Shown: positions 51,487 to 60,338 of the stretch, piece after piece
Numbering within the stretch: position 1 is the stretch's first letter
How the letters are laid out: every line of letters starts with the position of its first letter
DNA from: CAZEYT01 sp964516295
GTDB lineage: Bacteria; Verrucomicrobiota; Verrucomicrobiia; Chthoniobacterales; Terrimicrobiaceae
Direction of reading: 5' to 3'
DNA length: 64,000 bases
NCBI GenBank assembly: GCA_964516295.1
Contig: CAZEYT010000001.1
Span: forward strand, 79,317 to 143,316
Position numbers and translations under genes: made by a program
The notes under the pieces: generated by a model
The model's input: only the letters and a program-made list of their open reading frames with translations
What the model was told of the DNA's origin: nothing
Database searches by the model: none

Positions 51487-52382
51487 AATTGGGCATTCTC
51501 GTGCCGGTGTGGGTAAACTATCGATGGATGGCCCCGTTGACGAAGCGCCTTCTGGACACGTCATGGAAAAGTCATCCCGACCTTTGGTTTTGCGGGCTGG
51601 AGGAAGCGCCGGGACCGGATTGGAATGTCATCCCGATGCACGAGAAAACGGACCGAAGAAACTGGTCGGCGGTCTTGCGGGATGGTGTTGAAGGCCTGAT
51701 CGCCCGTGGCTATGACGCGCTTTATATCATTGCCGAGGAACACATTCCCATTGCTCCCTGCCGCGAGGATGTGCTGAACAAAACCTTGCCCGCGGTGCTT
51801 GATGAATGGGGGGCGGTCTATATCAGCCTGATGGGGTGGGACAACCGGCGTTATGTGTCGAAAAGTCCGGTGCTGGATCGGCGGCATTTCGAGTTCAAGC
51901 ACCTTGTGGGAAAAGACGACCCGAGATTTCATTTGCATCCCGCTCTGTGGAAAGCCGAGGCCGCGCTGGCGTGTTGCAACGAGGCTCTGCGGGATCCCGC
52001 CGCAAGGGGATCGGCGTGGCACTTTGAAAAAGCCCCGGCGCGCCCGGGGTGTGCCATTCCAGAAGATTGGAAGGAACGGTGTTATCAAATCCGGGCGTCG
52101 GTTTTTTCTACCCGCCGGGTGGGATCCTTCGAGCGTCTGGCCGGGTGGTGCGAACGGTTTGTCTTTCACAAGGCCATGGCGGTTCTTCCGCATCTTCCCT
52201 CCGACTGGAGACAGGCCGCCGCGCGGCGGATTCCTTTCGACGATGTTTTCTGCGACGGACCTTATCCAATGTTTTACTCCGGAATTATGGCCAAGGGCGG
52301 GATCAATCGCTTTTTCAAAAGGCATGTCTCCCGCAAAAATCCCGAATTGTGGCGGGAGATCGTGGAGGTGATGCCGAAATGA
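51483..52382 (+). CDS. Unrecognised protein in glycosyltransferase operon
   Basis: A 299-residue soluble protein. It opens with a hydrophobic strand (LGILVPVWVNYRWMAPLTKR) like a GT-A fold and contains DALYIIAEEHIPIAPCRED, which could replace a DxD motif, but no known family is recognised. It is aromatic-rich and ends in NRFFKRHVSRKNPELWRE. Its place between glycosyltransferase genes, with ATGA overlaps on both sides, makes a sugar-transfer or glycan-modifying role likely but unproven. Confidence 0.62.
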   Translation: MKLGILVPVWVNYRWMAPLTKRLLDTSWKSHPDLWFCGLEEAPGPDWNVIPMHEKTDRRNWSAVLRDGVEGLIARGYDALYIIAEEHIPIAPCREDVLNKTLPAVLDEWGAVYISLMGWDNRRYVSKSPVLDRRHFEFKHLVGKDDPRFHLHPALWKAEAALACCNEALRDPAARGSAWHFEKAPARPGCAIPEDWKERCYQIRASVFSTRRVGSFERLAGWCERFVFHKAMAVLPHLPSDWRQAAARRIPFDDVFCDGPYPMFYSGIMAKGGINRFFKRHVSRKNPELWREIVEVMPK

Positions 52383-53263
52383 AAGTGCTTCCTTCGTCCC
52401 TGCGGCAACGCGCAATCGCGTTTTGCCGGGATGTCTTGGCAGTGCGCGCGGTCGGTCGTCGTGAAGCACTGGGCCACCACGGCGAACCGGTGTCGCTTCA
52501 CATGGTGCTTTCCAAGAGCGGCCTCTTGATGGCGCAACTGACGCTTCGGAGTCTGGAGTTTCATTCCCGGTGTTTGTGGTCGCCGGTCCTGCACGATGAC
52601 GGGACGCTGGGGGATGATGATGTCGCCGAGCTTCGGCGGAATTTTCCCGATGCCCGCGTGATCCGGCGTGCGGAGGCCGATGAAGCTCTCGCCGAGGGAT
52701 TGAGAGACCATCCGGTCTGTCGCGAGAATCGAACGAAGCATCCATGGTTCCTGAAAGTCTTTGATACGCGTCACTTTGCGCCGGATGATCGCTACATTGT
52801 GATCGACAGCGATCTCGTGTTCTTTCGGCGTCCCGACTTTGTTCTCGAGTGGATGCGGGAGCGACCGGAGACGTTTTGGTTCATGGAAGACACGAAGGAG
52901 AAATACTCCTCCGACCGGGCCGGGATCGAAGCGGCCATGGGGTTTCCGATCTGGGAGCGGGTCAACAGCGGACTTGATCTGATGGTGCGTCCGGCGGTCG
53001 ACCTCGACCTCGCCGAGCGTTTTCTGGAGCGTTGTGCCCCGCTGGCCCGGGAGTTTCACTTTCTTGAGCAAACGTTCTTTGCGGTGGCCGGTTCTGCCTG
53101 GGGGCGCGGTGGCAAATTGCCCGCGGAATATGAGATCAGCTGGACAAACTTCCGGCGTCCCGGCGCGATTTGTCGGCACTATGTCGGACCGTTCAAAAAC
53201 GATGCGCTCTTTGTCGAAGGCGCAACCTGCTTTGCCTGGCAGCAGTGGAGGGGAGCAAAATGA
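52379..53263 (+). CDS. Putative GT-A glycosyltransferase (GT8-like pattern)
   Basis: A 294-residue protein. YIVIDSDLVFFRRPDFVLEW gives a clear D-S-D metal-binding motif in a context resembling GT8 or other retaining GT-A enzymes, and HMVLSKSGLLMAQLTLRSLE opens the fold. FHFLEQTFFAVAGSAWG and ICRHYVGPFKNDALF near the end carry histidines that could be the second metal ligand. Exact family uncertain. Coupled to both neighbours by ATGA. Confidence 0.72.
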   Translation: MKVLPSSLRQRAIAFCRDVLAVRAVGRREALGHHGEPVSLHMVLSKSGLLMAQLTLRSLEFHSRCLWSPVLHDDGTLGDDDVAELRRNFPDARVIRRAEADEALAEGLRDHPVCRENRTKHPWFLKVFDTRHFAPDDRYIVIDSDLVFFRRPDFVLEWMRERPETFWFMEDTKEKYSSDRAGIEAAMGFPIWERVNSGLDLMVRPAVDLDLAERFLERCAPLAREFHFLEQTFFAVAGSAWGRGGKLPAEYEISWTNFRRPGAICRHYVGPFKNDALFVEGATCFAWQQWRGAK

Positions 53264-53817
53264 TCTTCGATCCGGAAGGCCTCGCTCTCCTGCGGGAGGA
53301 TCTCTCGCGGCGTCTGAAAAAACACAACGCGCGCGGACGGATCTGGAAAGGCCGCTACGTTTGGAGCCAAAAACAATACCGCACCCTGATCTGGTACCGC
53401 CTCATGACGGCGTGTCGCGTAAAGTGGTTGCGGCATTTGTTGGAGTCCATCTATCACGGAAGTTCCGAGGTCTCCGGGCTGGAGATTCTCTGCCCGAAGC
53501 TGGCGGGGGGGGTGATCATGCCGCATTGGGGGCGGATTGCGCTCAATGCAACGTCGATCGGACGCAACCTCTATGTCTTTCACAATGTCTCGGTCGGCCA
53601 TGATTACCGAACCGGCACACCGTCGCTGGGCGAGGATGTTTTTCTGGGAACGGGAGCGATCGTGCTGGGCAAAATTTCCATCGGCGACCATGTCATTGTC
53701 GCCGCTGGAAGTGTTGTGATCTCGGACGTGCCATCGAATTCTCTGGTTGCCGGGAATCCGGCGCGTGTGATCCGAAGCATTCCGGATGACGAGATTTCAC
53801 GCATGATCGGCTACTGA
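53260..53817 (+). CDS. Serine acetyltransferase-like hexapeptide transferase
   Basis: A 185-residue left-handed beta-helix acyltransferase. The hexapeptide part runs from about residue 85 (IMPHWGRIALNATSIGRNLY) through VSVGHDYRTGTPSLGEDVFL and TGAIVLGKISIGDHVIVAAG to SVVISDVPSNSLVAGNPARV. The helical N-terminus resembles serine acetyltransferases, but no cysteine synthase gene is near, so acetylation of a sugar in the glycan is more likely. It is a different subtype from the protein encoded at 59841. Confidence 0.82.
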   Translation: MIFDPEGLALLREDLSRRLKKHNARGRIWKGRYVWSQKQYRTLIWYRLMTACRVKWLRHLLESIYHGSSEVSGLEILCPKLAGGVIMPHWGRIALNATSIGRNLYVFHNVSVGHDYRTGTPSLGEDVFLGTGAIVLGKISIGDHVIVAAGSVVISDVPSNSLVAGNPARVIRSIPDDEISRMIGY

Positions 53818-54614
53818 TGGAATCGCGGATCGTTGGCATTGTTCTCGTGCGGAACGAGGACCGCTTCGTTCGCCGGGCGGTCGAGAACATCTTGGGATTC
53901 TGTGATGAGATTTTGCTCTGCGATCATGGGTCCACCGATCGAACACCCGAGATTCTGCGCGAGATTTCGGGGACAGGCGGGCGGGTTTCTTTTCATGCTC
54001 TGCGGCATCCGTCCGAGTCGCACGATCTTCTTCAAAAATACGTTGGAACGCCGACCTGGGTTCTCGGAGTTGATGGCGATGAGATTTATGATCCGGCACG
54101 GCTCGTTGCCTTTCGTGCGCGGTTGTTGGACGGGGAATTTGAGGACGTGTGGCGAATGAAAGGGAATGTGCTTCACTGCACGGAATTGGACGCGGATCGC
54201 GGCGTGGCGAGCGGCTATCTGGCGGCACCGAGTCGGAGCATAACGAAACTCTATAATTTCGGAGCGATTGAGCGGTGGGATGGTGACACCGTGGAGCGTC
54301 TGCACGGCGGAACGATCCGATTCCGTGCAGGCTTCGATGATGCGAAGAAAAGAAATTTTCAGGAAACCCTTTCGTGGGAAGAAACGCCGCTGCGGTGTCT
54401 GCATCTGTGCTTTCTCCGGCGAAGCTCGCTTGAAGAGGGCCGTGCGCCGGTGAGGGAAAACATCATGGAAATCTACCGGGGCTCTCTTTGGCAGCGCTGG
54501 TCCGGAGCCCTTCGGCGTTTGGCGGGATGGAGCAACGCATCCCGCTGGAAAACCGATCATTATCGAAGGGGAGACTTGGTGACGAAAGACGTCGGCGTTT
54601 TTTTGGACTTATGA
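53817..54614 (+). CDS. GT2-family glycosyltransferase
   Basis: A 265-residue GT-A protein whose ATG shares one base with the preceding stop. GIVLVRNEDRFVRRAVENIL, ILLCDHGSTDRTPEIL and LGVDGDEIYDPARL (acidic motif) identify the family, in the subgroup with an R-N-E opening typical of LPS-core type transferases. The C-terminus (LCFLRRSSLEEGRAPVREN) is basic and may contact the membrane. Confidence 0.87.
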   Translation: MESRIVGIVLVRNEDRFVRRAVENILGFCDEILLCDHGSTDRTPEILREISGTGGRVSFHALRHPSESHDLLQKYVGTPTWVLGVDGDEIYDPARLVAFRARLLDGEFEDVWRMKGNVLHCTELDADRGVASGYLAAPSRSITKLYNFGAIERWDGDTVERLHGGTIRFRAGFDDAKKRNFQETLSWEETPLRCLHLCFLRRSSLEEGRAPVRENIMEIYRGSLWQRWSGALRRLAGWSNASRWKTDHYRRGDLVTKDVGVFLDL

Positions 54615-55582
54615 AACCGCCAGTATTGACGGTGGCGGTCCTGAGTTGGAACCGACTGCATTATCTAAAGGCCACGCTCCTTTCGGCGAAGCGATGTATC
54701 CGGCATCCGCGGATTGAATGGATTGTCAGCGACAACGCGTCGCAGGAACCCGGACTTCGGGAGTTTGTCGAGTCGCTGGACTGGGTGGATCACAAGTGGA
54801 GCAAAATCCAAAGTCATGCCGCGGCGATGAACGAAATCGTCGAGCGGGCGCAGGGTGACTATGTCCTCCTGTGGCCGGAAGACGTTCAGTTCGTGGTAGA
54901 GGGCGATTGGATGGAGCGATTGCTCGGGACATTGGACAGGCATCCGGAGATCGGATCGGTCGGGCTGAATTTTCTTCGCCGAAAAACCTACCAACGGCTG
55001 ACGGCACCGCCGCGGCTCGGTGAGTGGAAACTGCTTCTGTCCGAGATGGTGAGGCGGAGAACCGGTTTTCGGAGGAACCGCCGGATTTCCGAAGAGATCG
55101 ACCTGTATGCCTTTGGATGGCGTCTGCCAGGGATTGTCGGGTCGGGAATTCCCTCCCTGACGCGGCGCGACTATTGGAGGCGATTGGGACCTTGGAAGAC
55201 GAAAAATCCCGGAACCGCAAAGTTGATCGATTCCTCGCTTGGCGCGGAAGATGACATGATCCAACGCTATGAAACATCGGGCCAGAGATGGCAGCAGGCG
55301 ATGCTGATGAAGCCGGTCGCGGCGGATATCATCAATGACGACATCGGCTGCAAAGCCAAAGTGCGTGCCGGCAAGCGCTATGGACTCTATCGGCCGCCCG
55401 TGGGTGACTTCTATTATGAAGTCCTGCGCGAACAGGAGCTGCCCGGGGAAGAGAACGGTCTGCCGCTGAGTTTTGAGAAATCGGTTCGCCCGATCGGATT
55501 CCAGCTGCCTCTGGATGAAAAGGGGGATCTTTTGAAAGCGAGCATGAACATGAGCCATTGTGAGGAGATTGTTCCGTCATGA
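54611..55582 (+). CDS. GT2-family glycosyltransferase
   Basis: A 323-residue GT-A protein. LTVAVLSWNRLHYLKATLLS, WIVSDNASQEPGLREFVES and YVLLWPEDVQFVVEGDWMER are visible; the last has E-D in place of the standard D-x-D, so metal binding may be altered. ATG 54611 was chosen from the ATGA overlap with the previous gene. Specificity unknown. Confidence 0.8.
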   Translation: MKPPVLTVAVLSWNRLHYLKATLLSAKRCIRHPRIEWIVSDNASQEPGLREFVESLDWVDHKWSKIQSHAAAMNEIVERAQGDYVLLWPEDVQFVVEGDWMERLLGTLDRHPEIGSVGLNFLRRKTYQRLTAPPRLGEWKLLLSEMVRRRTGFRRNRRISEEIDLYAFGWRLPGIVGSGIPSLTRRDYWRRLGPWKTKNPGTAKLIDSSLGAEDDMIQRYETSGQRWQQAMLMKPVAADIINDDIGCKAKVRAGKRYGLYRPPVGDFYYEVLREQELPGEENGLPLSFEKSVRPIGFQLPLDEKGDLLKASMNMSHCEEIVPS

Positions 55583-56559
55583 TCTTTCGACGCCCTTCTG
55601 CAGCCGCGACGGTTGCATTCAACATGCTCTGGCGCCGGGGACCCTATGGCGGGGGGAACCAGTGGCTGGGCCAAACCAAGGCGGCCTTTGACCGTTGCGG
55701 CTACCGCACGGTTTCAGCCCTTCGAGCCGGCGTTGATTGTGTGTTGGGAACTCACGCCGGCTTGGGAAATGGCGGACTGACCTTTTCCTACGACGATGTC
55801 CTTCGTGCCAAGGAAGCGAATCCGCGGCTGCGGTGTATCCAGCGCATCAATGACAATGACATCCGGAAGGGGACGGGAGAATTGGATGCGTATCTGGCCT
55901 CGTGCAATCGGGCGGCTGATCACACGGTCTTTGTATCCGGATGGTTGCGCGACTACCACGCCGCCCGGTGGTTTGATCCGGCGCGGCCGCACAGTGTGAT
56001 TTATAACGGGGCGGATCCCGCTGTGTTTCATCCGCTGGGGACGTCGGCTTGGAAACCCGGGGAGACGCTGCGGGTGGTGACGCACCATTGGTCCGACAAT
56101 CCGGCGAAGGGATTTGATTTCTATGCGCGTCTGGACGAGGCAATTGCGTCCGGGCTTTTGCGTGGCGTTGAGCTTTGGGTGATTGGTCGATGGCCAGCCG
56201 GAATCGTCTGGCGAACGGCGCGCACCTTTCCGGCCTGTGCGGGACATGATTTGGCCTCGCTGCTCCGGCAGTGTCACGTCGGAGTGACCGCCTCGAAGTA
56301 TGAGCCCGGTGCCATGCATCCGGTCGAGGCCATGCAATGCGGGTTGCCGTTGATCTACACGCCCGATACCGGCGGAACGGTGGAGCTGGGAAAACAATTT
56401 GGCGTTGAAGCCGCGGAAGACGACCCCGCATCGGCGTTCGACGAAATGCGCGAACGGTATCACGAGCTTCGGGCGCGGGTTCTTCGCGAGGCACCGTCCG
56501 GGGATCTGATGGTGCTTTCCTACCGCCGGTTGGTGCAGGAACTTTTGTGCGCGCGATGA
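55579..56559 (+). CDS. GT4-like glycosyltransferase
   Basis: A 326-residue GT-B protein. The N-terminus contains FNMLWRRGPYGGGNQWLGQT, the glycine-rich acceptor loop; IQRINDNDIRKGTGELDAYL, FVSGWLRDYHAARWFDPARP and VIYNGADPAVFHPLG are typical of GT4, and SKYEPGAMHPVEAMQCGLPL holds the donor-binding E residues. Somewhat short for the family. ATGA overlaps on both sides. Confidence 0.83.
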   Translation: MIFRRPSAAATVAFNMLWRRGPYGGGNQWLGQTKAAFDRCGYRTVSALRAGVDCVLGTHAGLGNGGLTFSYDDVLRAKEANPRLRCIQRINDNDIRKGTGELDAYLASCNRAADHTVFVSGWLRDYHAARWFDPARPHSVIYNGADPAVFHPLGTSAWKPGETLRVVTHHWSDNPAKGFDFYARLDEAIASGLLRGVELWVIGRWPAGIVWRTARTFPACAGHDLASLLRQCHVGVTASKYEPGAMHPVEAMQCGLPLIYTPDTGGTVELGKQFGVEAAEDDPASAFDEMRERYHELRARVLREAPSGDLMVLSYRRLVQELLCAR

Positions 56560-57731
56560 AAAAGGCCGTTCATTTTTTTGGAGGTCAGGCGAATGGCTGG
56601 GCGCTCGACGAGGATCTGGCGCGCGCCCGTGAGGCCGTGGGAGATCGCGTGAAGGCGACTTCCTTTGCGGCTGCGGAGATCATCCATTCTGCTTGGTGGC
56701 CGCCACTCGTCCGGCTGGGACAGGGGCCGTTTCGTGGCAAGAAGCTGGTCTGTTTTGCGGACAATCCTCCCGCGCTCTACCTGACGCAACCCGGCTTCGA
56801 GTCGGCGGCAGAAATGGTGGATCTGTGGATCGCGCGTTCCAGTGAGGCCACAGCCCAGTTTCAGGAACTCGGTCTTCCGGTGAAGACGGCGCCTTACACG
56901 GCCAATGATCGGATTTTCTTTCCGTTGGACGACCCGGCGCGGCGGCAGATCCGCTCCCGTTTGGGATTGGACGACGGAGACTTCGTTGTTGGGAATTTTC
57001 ATCGCGACTCGCTCGCCCGCGATGTGAGCCGGCCGAAAGCGCAAAAGGGGCCGGATATCCTGCTGGACGTTTTTCGCACGGCGCGCCGGGAGATTCCGAA
57101 CTTGAAAGTCCTCCTCGCGGGTCCCCGGAGACACTGGCTCCGACAGGCGTTGGAGCGCGAGGACATTCCGTGCGTTTTTCATGGGAGTAAGTTGGCCGGG
57201 GACGACTTTGATGTGAACACCCTGGCGCGGGAGGAACTGAATCGTCTTTATGCCGCGTTGGATGCGGTGGTGATCTCGTCGCGTTGGGAGGGCGGACCGT
57301 ATGCGGTCCTGGAAGCGCTCCTTGCCCGACGTCCCGTGATCAGTACGAAAGTTGGGATGGCCGCGGATCTTCTGCCCGGCTGGATCTATGCCGATTTCGA
57401 CGGGGCTGCGGGGTTGCTAAGGAAGATCGCGGAGGGGCGGGCGGATTTCTCGGAAAGGTTTGAAGCGGCTCAAACAAACTACGCACCCGAAGTTCTGGGA
57501 AAGTGCCTTGTCGAAGCTTATGAGACGGTGAGTTCCCGTCCACCAAGCCCTGGCGAAATGGCTCTGGCCGAAGCGCGACGGTGGGTGGCTCGCCTCGGGT
57601 TCGTCGGGGAAAAACCCGTGTGCGAGTCGGTGGCGAAGATCATGCAGAACGTTCGCGATGGACGCTCGGACGGACGTGCCGTGACGGACAAAGCGCTCGA
57701 AATCGCAGCCGCAGAAAAAGCGCTCGCATGA
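56556..57731 (+). CDS. GT4-family glycosyltransferase
   Basis: A 391-residue GT-B protein. AVHFFGGQANGWALDEDLAR opens the acceptor domain; VVGNFHRDSLARDVSRPKAQ begins the donor domain, and VVISSRWEGGPYAVLEALLA followed by RRPVISTKVGMAADLL is the E-x7-E motif. The last 50 residues form an extra helical tail. ATG 56556 gives the standard ATGA overlap; a GTG three codons upstream is possible. Confidence 0.87.
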   Translation: MKKAVHFFGGQANGWALDEDLARAREAVGDRVKATSFAAAEIIHSAWWPPLVRLGQGPFRGKKLVCFADNPPALYLTQPGFESAAEMVDLWIARSSEATAQFQELGLPVKTAPYTANDRIFFPLDDPARRQIRSRLGLDDGDFVVGNFHRDSLARDVSRPKAQKGPDILLDVFRTARREIPNLKVLLAGPRRHWLRQALEREDIPCVFHGSKLAGDDFDVNTLAREELNRLYAALDAVVISSRWEGGPYAVLEALLARRPVISTKVGMAADLLPGWIYADFDGAAGLLRKIAEGRADFSERFEAAQTNYAPEVLGKCLVEAYETVSSRPPSPGEMALAEARRWVARLGFVGEKPVCESVAKIMQNVRDGRSDGRAVTDKALEIAAAEKALA

Positions 57732-58840
57732 GTCTTTTGCAAATCATTCCCTGGCCGTTGCGGGAGGCCGTTCACCGGGTGCTTGAGATTCCGGCGAGAC
57801 GTCGGACAGCAGGCCGGCGTGGCGATTTGAGGCGGGCGGGTTTTGAGGATGTTCGACTGGGTTTCGGCGGGGTGCTGGACGATGGACGTCCGATTCATGG
57901 CGGTGCCGTAAAGCTCCTTCCGTTGCGGGACGCCTTCGGAGCGGATGGACCGGCGATCAACGTGCTCTACGCCGTGAGCAGCAGTCAGCCGCAGTTTGCG
58001 GAGGATCTGGTCCGGACCTGTCGCGGTCTGGGGATCCGGTTTGTGTGGAATCAGAATGGCGTCGGCTATCCGGCGTGGGCCGGGGCGGAGAGCGAGCGTT
58101 ACAACCGGCCGATGCGCCGGCTGCGCGCGATGGCGGATTTTGTGGTTTACCAAAGCGAATTCTGTCGCGTCTCGGCCAGGCGGTTTTTGGGACCTTGTGA
58201 CATTCCGTCGGTGACGTTGTTTAATCCGGTTGATACCGTGCAATTTTCCCCGGCGGGACCACGGGAGGACGGGCCTCTGCGGCTTTTGGCGGCGGGAACG
58301 CATGGAACGCGGGATCGGGTGATGCCCGTGTTGGAGGCGCTCGAAACTTTGCGTCGCGGAGGTCTCGATGTGTGCCTGACCGTAGCCGGTGAATTTCGGT
58401 GGCCCGATGCGGAGCGGGACTTTGCGAAAGAAGTCCGGCGTCGGAATGTGGTCGAGTTTGTGACGCGGAAAGGCCGCTTTTCCCACCGCGAAGCTGCGGC
58501 GTTGTATCAAGCGCATGATGTGCTGATCCACCCGAAACACATGGACCCGTGCCCGACCGTGGTCATCGAAGCAATGGCGTGCGGCCTGCCGGTTGTTGGA
58601 TCGCGCTCCGGTGGGATGCCTGAAATGGTTCCGGAATCCTGCGGACGACTGATTCCGGCTCCGGAGGATTGGGACGAGCGGCAGGTCCTGAGTGGTTCGG
58701 ATCTGGCGGCGGCGGTTCTTGACGTGGCCGGTCGGCGCGCAGAAATGGCGTTGGATGCGAGGGCTCATGTGGTCTCGAATTTTGAGCTCCAGCCATGGGT
58801 GGATGCGCACGGGAAAATTTTTCGCGGGCTTCTCCCATGA
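57728..58840 (+). CDS. GT4-family glycosyltransferase
   Basis: A 370-residue GT-B protein. INVLYAVSSSQPQFAEDLVR, GIRFVWNQNGVGYPAWAG and FVVYQSEFCRVSARRFLGPC lie in the first domain; VTLFNPVDTVQFSPAGP marks the linker, and MDPCPTVVIEAMACGLPVVG the donor site. Overlaps by ATGA with both neighbours. It probably adds another residue of the surface glycan. Confidence 0.88.
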   Translation: MSLLQIIPWPLREAVHRVLEIPARRRTAGRRGDLRRAGFEDVRLGFGGVLDDGRPIHGGAVKLLPLRDAFGADGPAINVLYAVSSSQPQFAEDLVRTCRGLGIRFVWNQNGVGYPAWAGAESERYNRPMRRLRAMADFVVYQSEFCRVSARRFLGPCDIPSVTLFNPVDTVQFSPAGPREDGPLRLLAAGTHGTRDRVMPVLEALETLRRGGLDVCLTVAGEFRWPDAERDFAKEVRRRNVVEFVTRKGRFSHREAAALYQAHDVLIHPKHMDPCPTVVIEAMACGLPVVGSRSGGMPEMVPESCGRLIPAPEDWDERQVLSGSDLAAAVLDVAGRRAEMALDARAHVVSNFELQPWVDAHGKIFRGLLP

Positions 58841-59844
58841 GCAAAGCGCCGTCCCTGACCGTGTTGATGACGGTGTTCAATGGTGGGCCGTTTTTGCCTG
58901 CGGCGGTGCGAAGTATCCTGGCGCAGACATTTCAAGATTTTGAGTTTCTGATTGTCGATGATGGATCGACGGATGGAAGCGTCGAGGTGCTGAAAACCTT
59001 CGCCGGACGCGACCCGCGCATCCGGCTGATTGTTCGTGAGAAGAATGCCGGTCAGACGGCCTGTCTGAATCTCGGTCTTCGCGAGGCGCGCGGGCGATGG
59101 ATCGCGCGGCAGGATGCGGATGATCTTTCGTTGCCCGGCCGCCTGGCCGCGCAGTGGCGGCGGCTGGAGGAACGTCCGGAACTTGTCGTGCTGGGAACGA
59201 ACGGCTGGATGGTGGACGAGGCGGGTGTGACGCGCGGAGTGATTGTCGTGCCTGCGCGGGGAGTGCGCGCGGCGATGCCGTTTCAGAATCCGTTTATTCA
59301 TACGGCGGTCGTATTCCGGCGGGAGACTTCGACCGGGGGGTTGGTACAATACGATGAACGGTTTCGAATTTGCCAGGACTGGGAGCTCTGGAGCCGGTTG
59401 GCGGAGAGCGGTCCGTGTGAGAATCTAAGCGGCCGATGGGTGGCCTATCGTCATCGGGAGACGTCGCTCTCACGGTCGGCAGCGGCGGCGACGCGTGAGG
59501 AATGCGAGCGGATCGCCGCATCGGCCTGGGCGCGGATTTTTCCCAAGGAAGCGGTGCCGGCGGGCGTGCTCGCGGCCTTTCGCGAGGGGCTGCCAAAAGA
59601 GCGGGTGCGGGAGTTTTGGCGGACTCATGACGGGCGTGTTTCAGGCGAGGCCGCAGCGGTCCATAATTGGCAGGCGGCGGGCGCTCTGACCCGGGAAAGT
59701 CGATCGGAGGCGTTGCGCGCTTTGGGAAGGGCGTTCCGAAATGCGCCCGGCTGGCTGGTCTCGACGCTCGCGATGACGGCGGCGATCCGTCTTGGCTTGG
59801 GACCGCGATTTGACGCAGCATCGTCGGAAGGGGATTTGCCATGA
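58837..59844 (+). CDS. GT2-family glycosyltransferase
   Basis: A 335-residue GT-A protein. LTVLMTVFNGGPFLPAAVRS, FLIVDDGSTDGSVEVL and IARQDADDLSLPGRLAAQ (acidic motif) and QNPFIHTAVVFRRE are shared almost block for block with the transferase encoded at 34943, so these are paralogues placed about 24 kb apart in the same locus. The ATGA overlap fixes the start. Confidence 0.9.
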   Translation: MSKAPSLTVLMTVFNGGPFLPAAVRSILAQTFQDFEFLIVDDGSTDGSVEVLKTFAGRDPRIRLIVREKNAGQTACLNLGLREARGRWIARQDADDLSLPGRLAAQWRRLEERPELVVLGTNGWMVDEAGVTRGVIVVPARGVRAAMPFQNPFIHTAVVFRRETSTGGLVQYDERFRICQDWELWSRLAESGPCENLSGRWVAYRHRETSLSRSAAAATREECERIAASAWARIFPKEAVPAGVLAAFREGLPKERVREFWRTHDGRVSGEAAAVHNWQAAGALTRESRSEALRALGRAFRNAPGWLVSTLAMTAAIRLGLGPRFDAASSEGDLP

Positions 59845-60338
59845 CCATGACGAGCGATTTTTTCCAGGACTGGCGTGCGAATGTCGGAAATCCGAAGGGC
59901 CGGTTTGTGATGGTGTTCTTTCGGCTTTGTTCCTGGCTTCGCGGGCAGCCGTATTGGTGGATCGGTGCGCCGGTTCTTCTGGGTTACGTGCTTTTGGTGC
60001 ATTGGCTGATGGGGATCGAGCTGGATTATCGGACCAAGGTCGGGCCGGGCCTTGAGCTGCACCATGGGGTGGGATTGGTCGTCCACTGGAAGAGCGTGAT
60101 CGGGGCCGGGTGTGTGCTTCGACATGGGGTGACCCTCGGGGAGCGAACGTCCGACGGCGCGTGTCCCATTCTGGAGGACGGGGTTTCCGTGGGGGCTCTG
60201 GCGATTGTTCTTGGCGGGGTGCGGATCGGAAAAAGCGCCCGGATTGGCGCGGGCGCGGTGGTTTTGACAGATCTGCCCGAAGGGGCTGTTGCCGTGGGAA
60301 ACCCGGCGCGGGTCGTTCGGATCGAACACGACGTGTGA
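59841..60338 (+). CDS. Serine acetyltransferase-like hexapeptide transferase with hydrophobic N-terminus
   Basis: A 165-residue acyltransferase. Residues 20-60 include a hydrophobic helix (WWIGAPVLLGYVLLVHWLMG) that may anchor it to the membrane. The CysE-like beta-helix follows: ELHHGVGLVVHWKSVIGAGC, VLRHGVTLGERTSDGACPIL with the catalytic His, and GAGAVVLTDLPEGAVAVGNP. Such proteins in polysaccharide loci acetylate sugars. Coupled to both neighbours by 4-nt overlaps. Confidence 0.83.
   Translation: MTMTSDFFQDWRANVGNPKGRFVMVFFRLCSWLRGQPYWWIGAPVLLGYVLLVHWLMGIELDYRTKVGPGLELHHGVGLVVHWKSVIGAGCVLRHGVTLGERTSDGACPILEDGVSVGALAIVLGGVRIGKSARIGAGAVVLTDLPEGAVAVGNPARVVRIEHDV

Noticed and set aside
53260..53817. 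Cysteine-biosynthesis serine acetyltransferase
   Set aside because: No cysteine synthase nearby and the gene is embedded in a glycosyltransferase operon, so a sugar acetyltransferase is more likely.
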